A stretch of DNA of 64,000 nt from Bryum argenteum. Taxonomy: Eukaryota; Streptophyta; Bryopsida; Bryales; Bryaceae. The position numbers and the translations under genes are program-made. The stretch lies in the NCBI GenBank assembly GCA_037043015.1, contig CM073324.1:6469013-6533012 (forward strand), read 5' to 3'. Every line of letters starts with the position of its first letter. The stretch's first letter is position 1. Shown here one piece after another: positions 12,378-23,011 of this stretch. The notes beneath the pieces were generated by a model that saw only the letters and a list, made by a program, of their open reading frames with translations, had not been told where the DNA came from and searched no databases.

Positions 12378-12600
12378 GTGATGAAGGGGAGGGGGGGTGC
12401 CAATCCACAATGGGTAGTCATCTGGGTTCGAATCCCAGATTCCTAGATTGGCAGATTATAGTAAATGCAACCGGACCCACAAGGACCCATGTCCTACTTT
12501 GTAGCTCACAACCAAGAAGACAGGCTTGTAGTTTGAGGAGCTGCCCCACCGCAACAGCTCGTCCTGCCCACACTACAGCTCGACTTTCAAATTGACTTTG
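12378..12600 (+). repeat. Possible tRNA-derived SINE
   Basis: A good pol III B box, GGGTTCGAATCCC, is at about 12423-12437 inside an inverted pair TGCCAATC / GATTGGCA (12398-12460). The A box and a poly-A or simple-sequence tail are not convincing. A decayed SINE or tRNA relic is plausible; it does not fold as a complete tRNA. Confidence 0.35.
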
Positions 12601-13034
12601 CATTTACCGAATCATCATTTTGTGCATAGTAGTGACCAACTTGAGCTCACGAGTTCTCCAGTCTCCAGAGTTTCGTGCGTGCTCTCTTCAGTCTCTTGTG
12701 TATACCTTCCAGAGACCGGAAACGGCGGTGAGGCTCTGGCTTGGACCAAACATTTGATTATTGTTAGATTCACATTTACATTATTAAATGCATTAAATTC
12801 CAATGCATACAGTTTACGTAAGTCTATTCTTCACACTCCAAAATGTGAAAGACAAATAAATGCACTCCCAAGACATTCAAGGGGAGGCTTGGGGATCTCC
12901 GAGGAAGCAAGTAAGTTGGTGTAGGCAATGGTGTTGTCTTGAAATACCTGATTATGCAAAGACTAACTTAGCACCATGCATTTTTTCGAAACGATAAAGG
13001 AATGAGTGAGAATGAGTGAGAAATATTACGACGC

Positions 13035-14386
13035 CTACATGTGCTCTAATGCTTGTTGTGCGGTGATCATGTCGTTTGGCTTGTATACAAACATTTGTTG
13101 GAGAAGATCAAGGCAATCCTTTTTTGCGTCACGGAACGTTCTTCTCAAGTACTCAATCGGGCGATATGCTATCAGAGGATACTCCAATTCCTCACATATC
13201 AATTGTGACTGCGTTCTGATTGGAACTAGGAACCTCTTGTAAAACTCTCAAAGTTGCTTGGCCGTGTCGATATCTTGTACAATCGCACACATCTCCTCAT
13301 ATCAATTTCTAGCTACTTCACAGATCTCATGCTGATTATAAATAGAAAAATAACGTCTAACTTACCATAAAAAATGTATGACGAAGGATGAATTCATTAA
13401 ATATGCACCCAACAGCCCACATTTCTACCTCCGGTTCATAGTTGGTGGCAGGTCGTCTTAGCAACTCAAGTGCATGAACACAAACACAAACACCTACTTT
13501 CCAAACATCAGTCAAAGGTCACATGAAATAATCCGAGACAAATATATCTTGACAGAGCTTCAAGCTCACATGTTCTCAAAGAGAGGCTTAGCTTGTACCT
13601 CTGGAGCGCTAAACACTACACCATTCTCGGAGTAGCAGGACATTCTAAAATTGGCCAACTTTAGCTGGCCGTCGCGTCCGATCAAGAGATTGTTGGTCTT
13701 CAGATCCGAGCAGCATCAAGTAATCAGTATATGAAGAGCTATGAATCCAAGTGCGGACTAGTTGTTCATTGAGAGATTGAGTACATGTGGAGAATAGAGT
13801 TGCGGTGCAAATATGCAAGCCCTTGCAGAAACATCTGCATGTAGGCCTTAATGTCGGCAAACGTAAGAGCAATGCTTGGGTCCCGGATGAGAGCATATAA
13901 ATCAGTGTTTATGAGTTTGAAAACAAAGTGATGCTGGTTGTCGTGATCGTACACGTCTAGAAGTTTGATGATGTGGGATGGTCCACCTCGCCCAAAATTT
14001 GTATCTCGTACAAAGATGTCACTTTCTCTGCTACCACAACCACTTCTTCGGAAGTGAGTTTTTTTCGGATTTTAACTTCTTCACGGCGACAAGCTTGTGA
14101 GTCTGCAAAAAGTTCTATATTTAAATGTTGCAAATTCCATACACAATGTAAGTTTAAACGTTTTAGATTTCTACACATATCAATTAACTTAAAACTTGAG
14201 CATTAAGTTCACTAAAGATTTAAGTCCAAACGAGAGATTGTGGAATTTCCAGGCTTACAATCTTCTGAAGAAATTAAGATGTGAAAGCTATCTTACCACT
14301 TGGTCCATAGCCTCATAAACGTCATTATAAGTGCCACTTCCTAGGTGATGACTGATGACATGCTTGTTGGCTCTTATCATGGTCAT
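13035..14386 (-). pseudogene. CDKD (CDK7-like) protein kinase pseudogene
   Basis: Read on the minus strand. Exon 1 (14386-14297) gives HHLGSGTYNDVYEAMD, the glycine loop, and ends at a GTAAG donor. Exon 2 continues through VAVKKLK, LGEVDHP, a frameshift, then IIKLLDVYDHDNQHHFVFKL, RDPSIALTFADIKAYMQMFL and YLHRNSILH. The catalytic loop DLKTNNLLIGRDGQLKLANF is displaced by about 75 nt. A later exon has EVEMWAVGCIFNEFILRHTF. The last has KDCLDLLQQMFVYKPNDMIT and AQQALEH before a stop at 13035-13037. These match the CDK-activating kinase family. ANFR replaces the metal-binding DFG, the activation-segment APE region is degraded, and several frames are shifted, so it is inactive. Intron-like gaps remain, so it is not a processed copy. 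Confidence 0.85.
13132..13412 (-). repeat. Duplicated kinase segment, copy 1
   Basis: This part of the CDKD pseudogene (the exon with the CIFNEFILRHTF motif, the following intron and part of the last exon) recurs in the same orientation at 32541-32815. There are a few substitutions and small indels. The intron is included, so the duplication was of DNA, not of spliced RNA. Confidence 0.88.
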
Positions 14387-14541
14387 TTCTGTAGGTAGAC
14401 TACGTCTTTACAAAAAATGTTGAAAGTAGGACTAAAGAAGTGGGATTGTCGCGACCCTAATTACTCCAACTTTTTTTTTTTCCCTTACTGAGCCTTACTT
14501 GGAAGCGGAATCTCGGCTCACTTAGTTGGTAGCAACCGGCC

Positions 14542-16748
14542 TGTGGTATTATTTTCAGTTCCTTTTCAAGAATAAAAATTAATAGTAAAGTTCGTTCCAA
14601 AGAGGTGATGTTTAAATAGGGATACTTCTTACTTAAATCCAGGTAGGTCATTGCAACCAAAAATCAGAGAAAGTAATTTCCGTTCTATAGAATTTCACAG
14701 GTACAAGTTTAACCTTAAATTGTTCTAATTACTAATTGAATAATATTCTTGCATTATTGTTTAAGTTAGGATGATTCTCCCAGTAGGTGTCTTCTTCCAC
14801 TGCAAGTTTTCGCTTATTTTATACTTTTCTCCAACTCGGCAAGATCAGCACTGCAGCTTAGTCTTTTCTCAATCGGACATCACATACTTCTGATTCCAAC
14901 TCCAGATTGGCTTTAAACTGCTTTTCTTTCTTTTCTTTTCCCTTGCGATACTCCAACTCGGTAGCCATCACCTCTTTTGTATCAAATCGGTACATCAATC
15001 AATTCGGCAGTTACAGACCGATTTGTTGTTACTTGCTTCAATTCTAGCTTTTCTCTTAATTCTCATAATACTTTTTACTTCAGTCAAATCCTAATTGGAT
15101 CTCGCTATTCAACTTAGATCCTCTTTCCTCGAATACAGGCTCATTACCCGATTCGGACACTCAATAGCAATACACAGCACTTCTCACCAATTCAGCTGTT
15201 AACTCAATTGCACTATTTTCAACCACAGGCTTGCATCACAACCTATTTTGTAATTTTCTCTTGCTACGAATCATATACTGACTCCAATTCGGACCAGTTC
15301 CAATACATAAGCAACTAACACTCAGTTGGAATCCGCACCAACTCGTCACACACTTTTCTGTTCCAATTTAATACTGTATGACCAATTCGGCATTTACTCA
15401 CTTCCTATTTGACAATTACAACTCTGAACCCGACTTGGACTACAACGACATCAACAAACTGATGACCTCACACTTCCAAGTACTTAAGAAGTATGACAAG
15501 AACTCACAATGAGACAGTATTTTTTGGCCTACTTCTAAGAGGCTTAAAATATTATTATATACTTATAGATTGGAGTATTATATTTTATTGTCATGATTAT
15601 ACATTACTCTATCATCGACAAAAATTATTAGACTAATTAAAAAAGATTTACAAAAGATATGAATTTATGAAAGTAGCTATTTAATACAGTTTAGAAGACA
15701 ATTCTTGCATAGAATTAGTGTTAAGAAAGTTAGTTATAGGAATTAGTTAGGGTAGACATACAAAGTGGTTAGGGATAGAAAAGAGACCCTATCACCATGG
15801 GAGACTATAAATAGTCTCCCAAGGCTTGTAATTACACACTTTTTATTAATACAAAACAATCTTATTCTTCAAAGACTTGTCTTCTACAACTCCAAGCAAT
15901 ATTTCTAACCCCAAGCAATACCTTTCAACATTCCATAACCTTGTATTTGCAAATGGCATCTTAAGATAAAACAACAAAACCTCCAAATTACTTTCATGAA
16001 TGAATTGCTACACCATTAAGAAGATAATGAAACAAACTTATATTATGTCATGAGTCTTGTGTAAGTATTCACGGAAGCTTAATTTCCAAGATAAGTGGAA
16101 ATTAGACTTTCACAAACCCACAACTTGGGATAAAAATTTGCTTTTATATTCATTTACAGCTTACATGCATTGCTCAATTTCTCATTACAATTTGTAACAT
16201 TTTTCTATTTCAAATAGTTCATCACATTCATATCTCAACTTCACTCTCGCTTTCTTTCTCACACTCCAATTCGAAAAAATCACCAACAAGAAAACAATTA
16301 CACAGCACCACGGCTGGGACACGAATTGGAATATTCAACAATCGGTGCTACACTCCTCGGAGCAAGAAGACTTTTATACCCTTCAAACGTTACTTGTTCA
16401 ACCGTTTGCCTACTTGGCACTGCTCCATATCACTCTCACATGCGGTTCCTTTCACACGCTCCCATTTCGCTTACTTTCCCACTCGGAATTTGCTTGACAA
16501 CTCGAACTTAACCTGACTTTCTTGTGACTCCCTATGTGGCTTATATCCGACTTCCCACTTGTTGGATTCTCACTCGGCCTTTCTGATTTGACTGATTTGA
16601 CAATTCTAACACTCCCAATTGCATTTTAATTCAACAATTCCACATGCAAAACCACCCAATTGAACACTCAATCTCGGCAAAAAGCTGGAATTTTCTTCAA
16701 ATTAACACTCCAAAATTGTCAAAATCACAACTAACTTGTCTATCTACA
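14542..16748. mobile_element. Solo LTR, about 2.2 kb, in the inverted chromovirus LTR
   Basis: Starts TGTGGTATTA and ends CTATCTACA (TG...CA). It is flanked by CGGCC on the left and TGGCC on the right, a one-mismatch 5-bp target duplication, and it splits otherwise continuous LTR sequence. It has no coding capacity. In the plus direction a TATA box (TATAAATAG, about 15806-15814) is followed by a T/A-rich transcript-start-like region. The upstream half holds repeated AACTCGG / AATTCGG boxes. It fits a solo LTR left by recombination; the family is unknown. Confidence 0.7.
15806..15814 (+). promoter_or_regulatory. TATA box of the solo LTR
   Basis: TATAAATAG, set in the near-palindrome GGGAGACTATAAATAGTCTCCC, is a strong plant TATA match about 1.26 kb into the solo LTR. 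It would mark the U3/R transition if the element transcribes in the plus direction. Confidence 0.6.
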
Positions 16749-17461
16749 TGGCCACGATTTAGCTAACACTTGCATGTGCCCCACACACACAATGTTAGCA
16801 CCATTTCAAGTCAAGGTGTCCAACCGACCTTGACTCCATAACTCATTACCCGGAACTCCCACCAACACATGGGCATGCCAACCGGGAACTTCTACCAACA
16901 CATGGGCATGCCACTTGGTGGCACGGGACGGCCTTCTACAAATGTCCAAGCTCCCAAGGGTGACATTAATCACCCCCGGAGCTAACCGCCCTTATCCATT
17001 GTCCAACTTTCCACTAGTTCCCTTCCACTCTTGCTTCTCACTCCATCCAGAATCCGGCACTAGTTTTCCCGGGGACTAGTTTGGAGCGGGACTCTTTCCA
17101 ACCCAATGTTGCGGGATGCTCAAGAGCATCCTACAATGCCCAAGGTGTGGGAGTGAGGCTTCTTTTTGATACATCAGCCTTTAGAGCCATTCCCGGTCAC
17201 TCCTAGGAACCGGCACTACTTATCACGGGGAGTAACTTGAAGAGGGACAATTTCCAACCCTATGTCTAGAGATGCTCCAAAGCACCCTGCATTTTCCCCA
17301 AGGTGCGGGAGTGAGACCCCATCCCAAGTCTCACCCTTGGAGCTACCTCGGCCCTCATGGCACCCTGTGCAAGTGAGGAGAGAGACCACCGCTCCTCATA
17401 CTACCCTCTGAAGTCTTTAGTAGGCCTCCCCCCCTTGTGTTGAGGAGCCTTCCATGACACA

Positions 17462-18168
17462 TGTAGTCTTGCGAGTTTTTTTATTTTGAACAATTTGTTA
17501 TAAATAGTGTAAACAAAGTCAATTTGGCAATTGGTTCACACAATAGGGTAATAATATAGACAAATTGATAGATTAAAATGGATATGTAAAGTTGTCAAGG
17601 AACTAGAATGCATAAGAGACAATATGACTTGGTCACTAGGATTTGAAGAGTTGTCTTCAAGAGTAGAATATAGTTGGGCAATTTTGAGTTTGAATGGGGG
17701 GAAAAGTTTAAAAAAAATAAAATATAATTCTCTTTATCTTGTGATAGGGATGTTGCGATAAGACAATTTGTCCCTGATTGGTTTGTAAGTTTACAATCGT
17801 GTATTACTAACCAAGTGATTGGATTATTGTGGCAATTTGATTGAGTGTGAGAGGTTGGAAAAATTTGTATGTGATTGTGTAGCAGTGATTGGACGAGCCA
17901 TTTGTTCAAATTGTTTGCAAATATTGGAGAATCTCTCCATGTACTTATGCAATAAGCTTGACAACAATTTGATAATCCTTAAAGTAGGCAAGTCATTAGA
18001 ATTGATAAGAGTTTGATAGAATAGACAATTTAGTATCAGATACCATTCCAAATTTCACTTAGTTTGCATTATGTATGATATTAGCTACAACTTGACACCT
18101 TTTGAGTCTTCCATGAGCGGAATTCCTGGGATTTGAGAATTTTGGAAACATGAAAAAACTATACTACA
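17462..18168 (+). repeat. 5' LTR of a Tat-like retrotransposon
   Basis: It begins TGTAGTC right where chromovirus LTR homology stops, and ends ACTACA two to three bases before a tRNA primer site. TGTAGT / ACTACA are exact inverted termini. TATAAATAGTG near 17498 may be its TATA box. The 5' flank is ACACA; the 3' LTR was not found in the window. Confidence 0.7.
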
Positions 18169-18171
18169 TTT

Positions 18172-18189
18172 TGGCGCCGCTGCCGGGGA
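18172..18189 (+). other. Primer binding site for tRNA-Asp
   Basis: TGGCGCCGCTGCCGGGGA differs at one base from the complement of the 3' end of plant tRNA-Asp(GTC). This primer is characteristic of Tat/Athila-type Ty3 elements. It follows the LTR end at 18168 after three bases. Confidence 0.88.
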
Positions 18190-18258
18190 AGGCTCCGGTT
18201 ATCAAGTCGCTAAGACATAATGCAAGAATAAAGAAAAGATTTATTAGAGAGTTTTGAA

Positions 18259-19391
18259 ATGACATTTTACAAATTTGCTGATATGGGACAACACCAATTT
18301 CACAATGACAACCATCTAATGTATAATCATATTCATTGTACAAGGTGTCAAGATTATGCAAGTAGTCTCAATGTCCTCTTACAAGAGAAAAAATATTCAC
18401 ATGATGTAATTGAAGCAAAAGAGATGGAACTTTATAATTTGTATATGTCCTTAAAATCATATGTTGAAGAGTTTCACAATTTTCAAAAAGAAAAAGCCTT
18501 AATTCAAAAAGAACTTGAAGCTTTAAAAGATTGAAATAAAAATATAAAGAATGATCATCAAATTTCCAATTGTACAATTCTATCAAATGTGGAAAGCATG
18601 CTTAAAGAATCACAAACAGAAGTTGAAGGATTAAAATCAAAGTTGAATATTATAGAAAGCCAAAATTATGAAATAAAAAAAGAACATGAAGAATTAATAA
18701 AAAAGTTGCAAATAGAATTTGAGGAGCGTTTTGGAAAATGAAGGAAGATTTTGAAGCATCAATCCAAGAAGAAAAAACTAGAATGTCAAACTTGTCTATT
18801 TTCAATGATGATATAATTAAACAAAATAAAATTTTGAATGATACACTATTGCCAAAGGAGAAAAAACTTGACGAACAAGGAAAATTAAATACAAAGTTAA
18901 AGAAGGAGAATGATACCTTGCTTGGTATAATAGAAGTTTTGAAACTAAAGTATGACAATATTACTTTTGAGAATAATTCTTTGAAAAATCAAGAGATTTT
19001 AAGTAGAAGTATTACAAACAACTTGTTTGAAGAAAATAATATGTTTAAAAATGATTTGTCCACAGTTGTAACACAATATGAATATATGAAAATTTTAGTC
19101 TCTACTTTAAAATATCAACTTCAAGAGTGCAATGATATCAAATCCTTATTCAAAAAGCAAAATTCAAAGGTGATTGAGAAAATATTTATTAAAAACATGT
19201 CTCCTTTTCAAGAATGTAAATCTCTAAACATTGAGAAGATCTCAAAGAAAGACAATAAAACTTTCAAGCAACAAGAAAATAATAAACTATTTAATGTTGA
19301 TGATTGTTCCAAACGAACTAAGCAATATATTTTTCAAGGTGATGTTAATTCAATTCCAAATGTGCAATTTAAAGTGAAATCTTTTAATAAG
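18259..19391 (+). pseudogene. Coiled-coil ORF of the Tat-like element, first part
   Basis: AT-rich coding-like sequence in several frames (18259-18534, then about 18538-18735, then 18738-19391) encodes a long charged helix rich in Lys, Glu, Asn and Leu heptads. An N-terminal pair HCTRCQDYA might bind metal. Frames change at stops near 18533 and 18740. The frame is cut at FNK (19391) by the big Ty3 insertion and resumes at 32225. I see no gag CCHC box, protease or RT, so the element may be non-autonomous. The function is unknown; a gag-like structural or accessory protein is a guess. Confidence 0.55.
19387..19391 (+). other. Target-site duplication ATAAG, left
   Basis: ATAAG immediately before the 5' LTR is identical to 32220-32224 immediately after the 3' LTR. 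This fixes both ends of the 12.8 kb insertion. Confidence 0.88.
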
Positions 19392-19760
19392 TGTCGGACC
19401 CCGTTTTTTTCGATTTTTGGCCATTATGTTCTAATGCGCATTAAGAATAAGTATAGTGTCTAGAATCCGACCTATGTATTTGCTAAGCCGTATACTATAA
19501 GGCAATTACGTTTTTACAAATAAAGGAATTAGTTAAACTCTAGTTTATGTTAAGTAGGACGGATTTGCCAATCCGTACTGTCCCCCCGCACGGCTAGGAC
19601 GTCTTTGTCGAGGGACGGATTAGGAGTTATGATGGTAGGTGAAGGACGGAGTGGCGAAGAATTTAATAATGGCGAAAAATCTAGAAGGCGACTCCGTGGG
19701 GGAGGACAATTATGGCGGCGGACCATGTCATGATGGTCGGACTTAACTCCGCCCCCCTCG

Positions 19761-19768
19761 ATATAAGG
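19761..19768 (+). promoter_or_regulatory. LTR promoter TATA box
   Basis: ATATAAGG, about 160 bp upstream of the ORF start at 19927, is conserved at 29173-29180 in the other LTR. It is the likely start point for the genomic RNA. Confidence 0.6.
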
Positions 19769-19926
19769 CAACCCGTCCGCCCTTGTCGCCACCGCCTCCT
19801 CGTTTTACGCGCCCCTTGTCGTCTTGCGCTCCCGCCTCCGTCTTTACGCTTCCGTCCTTAGTCGCGATCCGCCCATCGGGCCGACCTCACCCGGCGACTC
19901 TCTATTTCCTTGCGCACTTCTTTCCG

Positions 19927-21801
19927 ATGGCGAGAACGGCGTCCCGCTCGCTCGGGAGCAAGAGGAGTCAAGATTTCCATCAAGCTCGTGTCGCCGTGTA
20001 TTCCAATCGAGGAGAATGAGAAGAAGTCCTTGACGGAAGACCTCGAGAGGATGGGGTTAGCCGGCCTGCTGGATACGCCCTGGGGATTGCGCGACGCAGA
20101 GATGGTGCGCGAGATCAAGGTCGGCGCGCCAAACCAGTTCGAGGGGACGGTTAGAGGGAAGCCGGCTTCCTGGACGGCCGAGCACTGGAGAGCTGTTTAC
20201 GGCCTGACCGTAAACAACGGAGTAGGGTTGTGCGGCCGGAAACACAAGTGGGCGAAGAAGGCGTTCCACGGGAATCCGCACAAGAACAACGGCTACTCGA
20301 TAGAAGATTGCAAGAATCCGAGGGAGCGCGCCGTCATCAAGTTTTTGGCGCCGATTATTCACGGAGAGAAGCCGCACCGGATCACCGTACGGCTGACCAA
20401 CACCGTCCTGGGCTCCTTGCGCGGCGAACGGGAGACGGACTGGGGGATGATCATCCGCGACTTAGTCGCCCGGCTTGTGGAAAACCTAGGTAAAACCCGT
20501 CCTAGCCCTATTACTCCTTTTCTTTACCACCTGTACAAGAAGGAGGAGGTGCTGACGGATGAGGAGGAGTCGAACTATGAGATCGCGCTGTCGTCGCAAA
20601 ACAACGGCGTGTTCGAGTCAGAGGAGAGTACGGATAGCAAGGCCGTGTACTCGGAAGAGGAGGAGGACGAGGTCGGATCGAGGCGAAGGGGACGTTCCAC
20701 CCGACGCACTGCAGGAGCCGGCTCGGAGGCAACCCCACCGCGGACGCGTCGAGGTAATCATCCTTCCGTCCCCGTCCCCTCCCACGAATCCGACCGAGGC
20801 CGAACTCGGGATCGAGAGGGGGACAACCCTCGAGGCCGGTGGATGAAGGGAAGTTACGGCCGATTGGGAGAACCCCATGAATCGAACGACCCCGACTCCC
20901 CACCTCCTCTCGGTCCGTCCGCCAATCACCCGGATCCCATGAGGCGAGCATGGCACCACTTCACGGAAGCCAGTGCGCATTTTCTCTACCAAGGATCGCC
21001 AAGAAGCTATGCCAAGAATTTGGAGTGAAGACGTTCTTTGGAGGTCAAACAGTGGGACTCCAAACCGGACGAGGAGCGATTCCGGCAGACGGAGAAGCAA
21101 GTGACCAAGCTAATCCTGGAGAATAGACGTCTTGCGAGACGGTCGGGAGAAGGGAGGAGGAACTCCTGGTCGGAAGGCGGGCCGTAATCACGGCAAACGA
21201 GCAGTCGTAAAGCTCGTGGAAATCTGCGAGGTTCCGGCCGAGGTGCTGCAGGAGGGCGAACCTGCTTCGAGGCCGGAATCCCGAGTCGGAGGTTTTCAAG
21301 GCGGAGACATTCAAGAAATTCCTCTTGGCGGCGAAGACGTACGCCACGAAAGTAGAGAAGAGCAACGCCGAGGTCAAGGTCTTTGCTCGACGCCGTCCGG
21401 GAGCGGATGAAGGAGGTAGTGATGCCGGCCTTCACTTCTACTCCGGCCAAGACCCCGCGGCCGGATACAACGAGGACGGATCTTTGGGCCCTCGATCCGA
21501 TCGACACGAAGGGCAAGGCGAAGGTGAAGACGGAGTCGGATGCACCCGCCCCACAGACTCGCCGGCCAAGAACACGCGCACCGCGAAGAGGAAGCTCACG
21601 GCCGAGGAATACGAGAAGTCTCCCGGGCGCGAAGCTTCACGACATCGGCCTCGAGCATTCGAAGAGGAAGAGTTGAAGAGCGGGGACGAGACTAACTCCA
21701 GCGAGGACGAGTACGTGATCACCGACACGGGCAAGAGAGTGAAGGCAGGACGTATCGCAGCGACGCCACTGAAGCGGCCGAAGCACGGAGTTAGTTCGTG
21801 A
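19927..21801 (+). pseudogene. ORF encoded inside the 5' LTR
   Basis: The start ATG (MARTASRSLGSK) is supported by the same start in the 3' LTR at 29338. A 2-base loss near 19965 moves the reading to the frame of 19910-21028 (KISIKLVSPCIPIEENEK, then WTAEHWRAVYGLTVNN, FLAPIIHGEKPHRITV, TPFLYHLYKKEEVLTDEEE). An acidic, Arg/Ser/Pro-rich linker and more frame changes lead to a C-terminal part (AAKTYATKVEKSNAEVKV; SGDETNSSEDEYVITDTGK) ending at 21801. It is sense to gag-pol. The FL.PIIHGEKP...LYHLY...E.L pattern resembles leader proteins I associate with plant retrotransposons and the plant mobile domain; this is a family impression, not a proof. No enzyme motif is visible. Confidence 0.65.
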
Positions 21802-22767
21802 AGAAAGAGGTAGGACGTCTTAGAGGCCGGCGATCAAAGGACGGCGAGTTAGGAGGTCGGATTGGTATCCGTCCTAGGCCAGTATAGTGTTTTCTTTTTG
21901 GGAATGCGTGCCGCTTTTTGAGGAGTAGGCCTGGTAGGCCGGCGCCGCAATCCAGTTAGGGATCTAAGTCGTTGACTTAGAAGTACTTATAGGTGGGAGT
22001 TTTGTCCACCAAAGCATTCCTTGCTTGAGTGTTAATCGAACCTTCTTATGCGCATATTCGGTGTGATCATTTCCATGTCTCCTTTTCAGTTGAGTGCTTG
22101 GAAAGCCGGATCTACCTTGTGTGTTGTGAGTTGGGAGTTAGGAATCCGGATTCTTTGTTAGATCGTTTCTGTGGAGTTGAAGTCGGGTTGGGCGTATTCT
22201 TGAGTGCCTTGTGTCTTGAATCTTCTAGGTGTCCAGGAGAGGGAAATCTACGTGGTAAACACTTACGGTGCAGGAGGGTGCAGGAGTAGAGTGTGTGAGG
22301 CGGATTCCAATCCGACCTCCACCGCCACGAGACTTGGGTTCCTCTCGTAGTCTCGGAGGACGGATCAAGCGCGATGCGTGACGCGACTGAATACGTGTAG
22401 ACGTCTTCTAGCCGGATTCGGAGCTCTTGGAGTCTGTCATTGTAGTAAGGGTGATAGGAACTAACCAGACGGCCGGCTGCGTGACTGCTAGTTCGGACGG
22501 ATAGGACGGATTAGTTGTGAGGACGTAATGTGTGCCTTAGTATGTGTGTGTGTGTGTAGAGTCTAAGTGTGGAAGTTTCCGCCACGATAAACATAAGGAA
22601 AGAGTCTTTGTGCATCCCCTCTTGCAAAGGGATACCCTTGCTCTGCAAGGCTAAAACATAAGTTGGGACTAGGAACGTTTGTGGGTTTGGTTGTTTTAGC
22701 ACTACTTGCCTTGGTCACTTCAAATCCCCGAACGATACACGAGTCACCCGAACACGGGTTTTACACC

Positions 22768-22773
22768 AATAAA
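22768..22773 (+). terminator. Candidate LTR polyadenylation signal
   Basis: AATAAA lies 40 bp before the LTR end and is conserved in the 3' LTR (about 32175-32180). In the 3' copy it would end the genomic RNA. Confidence 0.5.
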
Positions 22774-23011
22774 CGTGTAAGGGAAGATAAAGTGAATACA
22801 TGGCATCCGACATGTAAAAATTTTTGCGCGCCACGGGATTCTAACAAATGACCGAGTGGTAGTGTTAGTACGTGAGGACGGATTCGGATAGGACGTATTC
22901 TTTATCCGGCCTACTTGTGAGGATAGTTCTCGCGTAGATACGTGCTTCGCAAGTGCGGTCGGTTTCTATTGTTGTAAATGAAGTACTAGAGAGTTACCTA
23001 GTTACTTCTTT

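Larger units (their letters stand above)
14447..17461 (-). repeat. Inverted, interrupted copy of the chromovirus LTR
   Basis: It begins TGTCGCGACCCTAATTA, the reverse complement of the end of the LTR at 4702-6013. It follows that LTR to 14541, is interrupted by a 2.2 kb insertion, and resumes at about 16749 to 17461. There it stops at the position matching about 5390 of the intact LTR. Substitutions and small duplications (the segment with ACACATGGGCATGCCA occurs twice at 16862-16915) show it is older than the copy at the window start. Confidence 0.85.
19392..22812 (+). repeat. 5' LTR (3421 bp) of the Ty3 element
   Basis: Co-linear with 28807-32219 throughout. It contains a TATA box (19761-19768), a long ORF (19927-21801), a (TG)n run near 22540 and AATAAA at 22768-22773 close to the end. 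If these signals are used, U3 is about 0.4 kb, U5 is very short and nearly all of the LTR is R. Confidence 0.93.

Noticed and set aside
12418..12462. Possible tRNA gene from the B box GGGTTCGAATCCC
   Set aside because: No acceptor stem, D arm or anticodon arm could be built around it; kept only as a possible SINE.
20511..21516. Several long minus-strand ORFs in the big LTR
   Set aside because: GC-rich antisense frames; the plus-strand frame is the one that shows shared text between the two LTRs and a plausible protein.
22813..22860. Primer binding site after the 5' LTR of the big Ty3 element
   Set aside because: No stretch beginning TGG matches a tRNA 3' end well enough; left unassigned.
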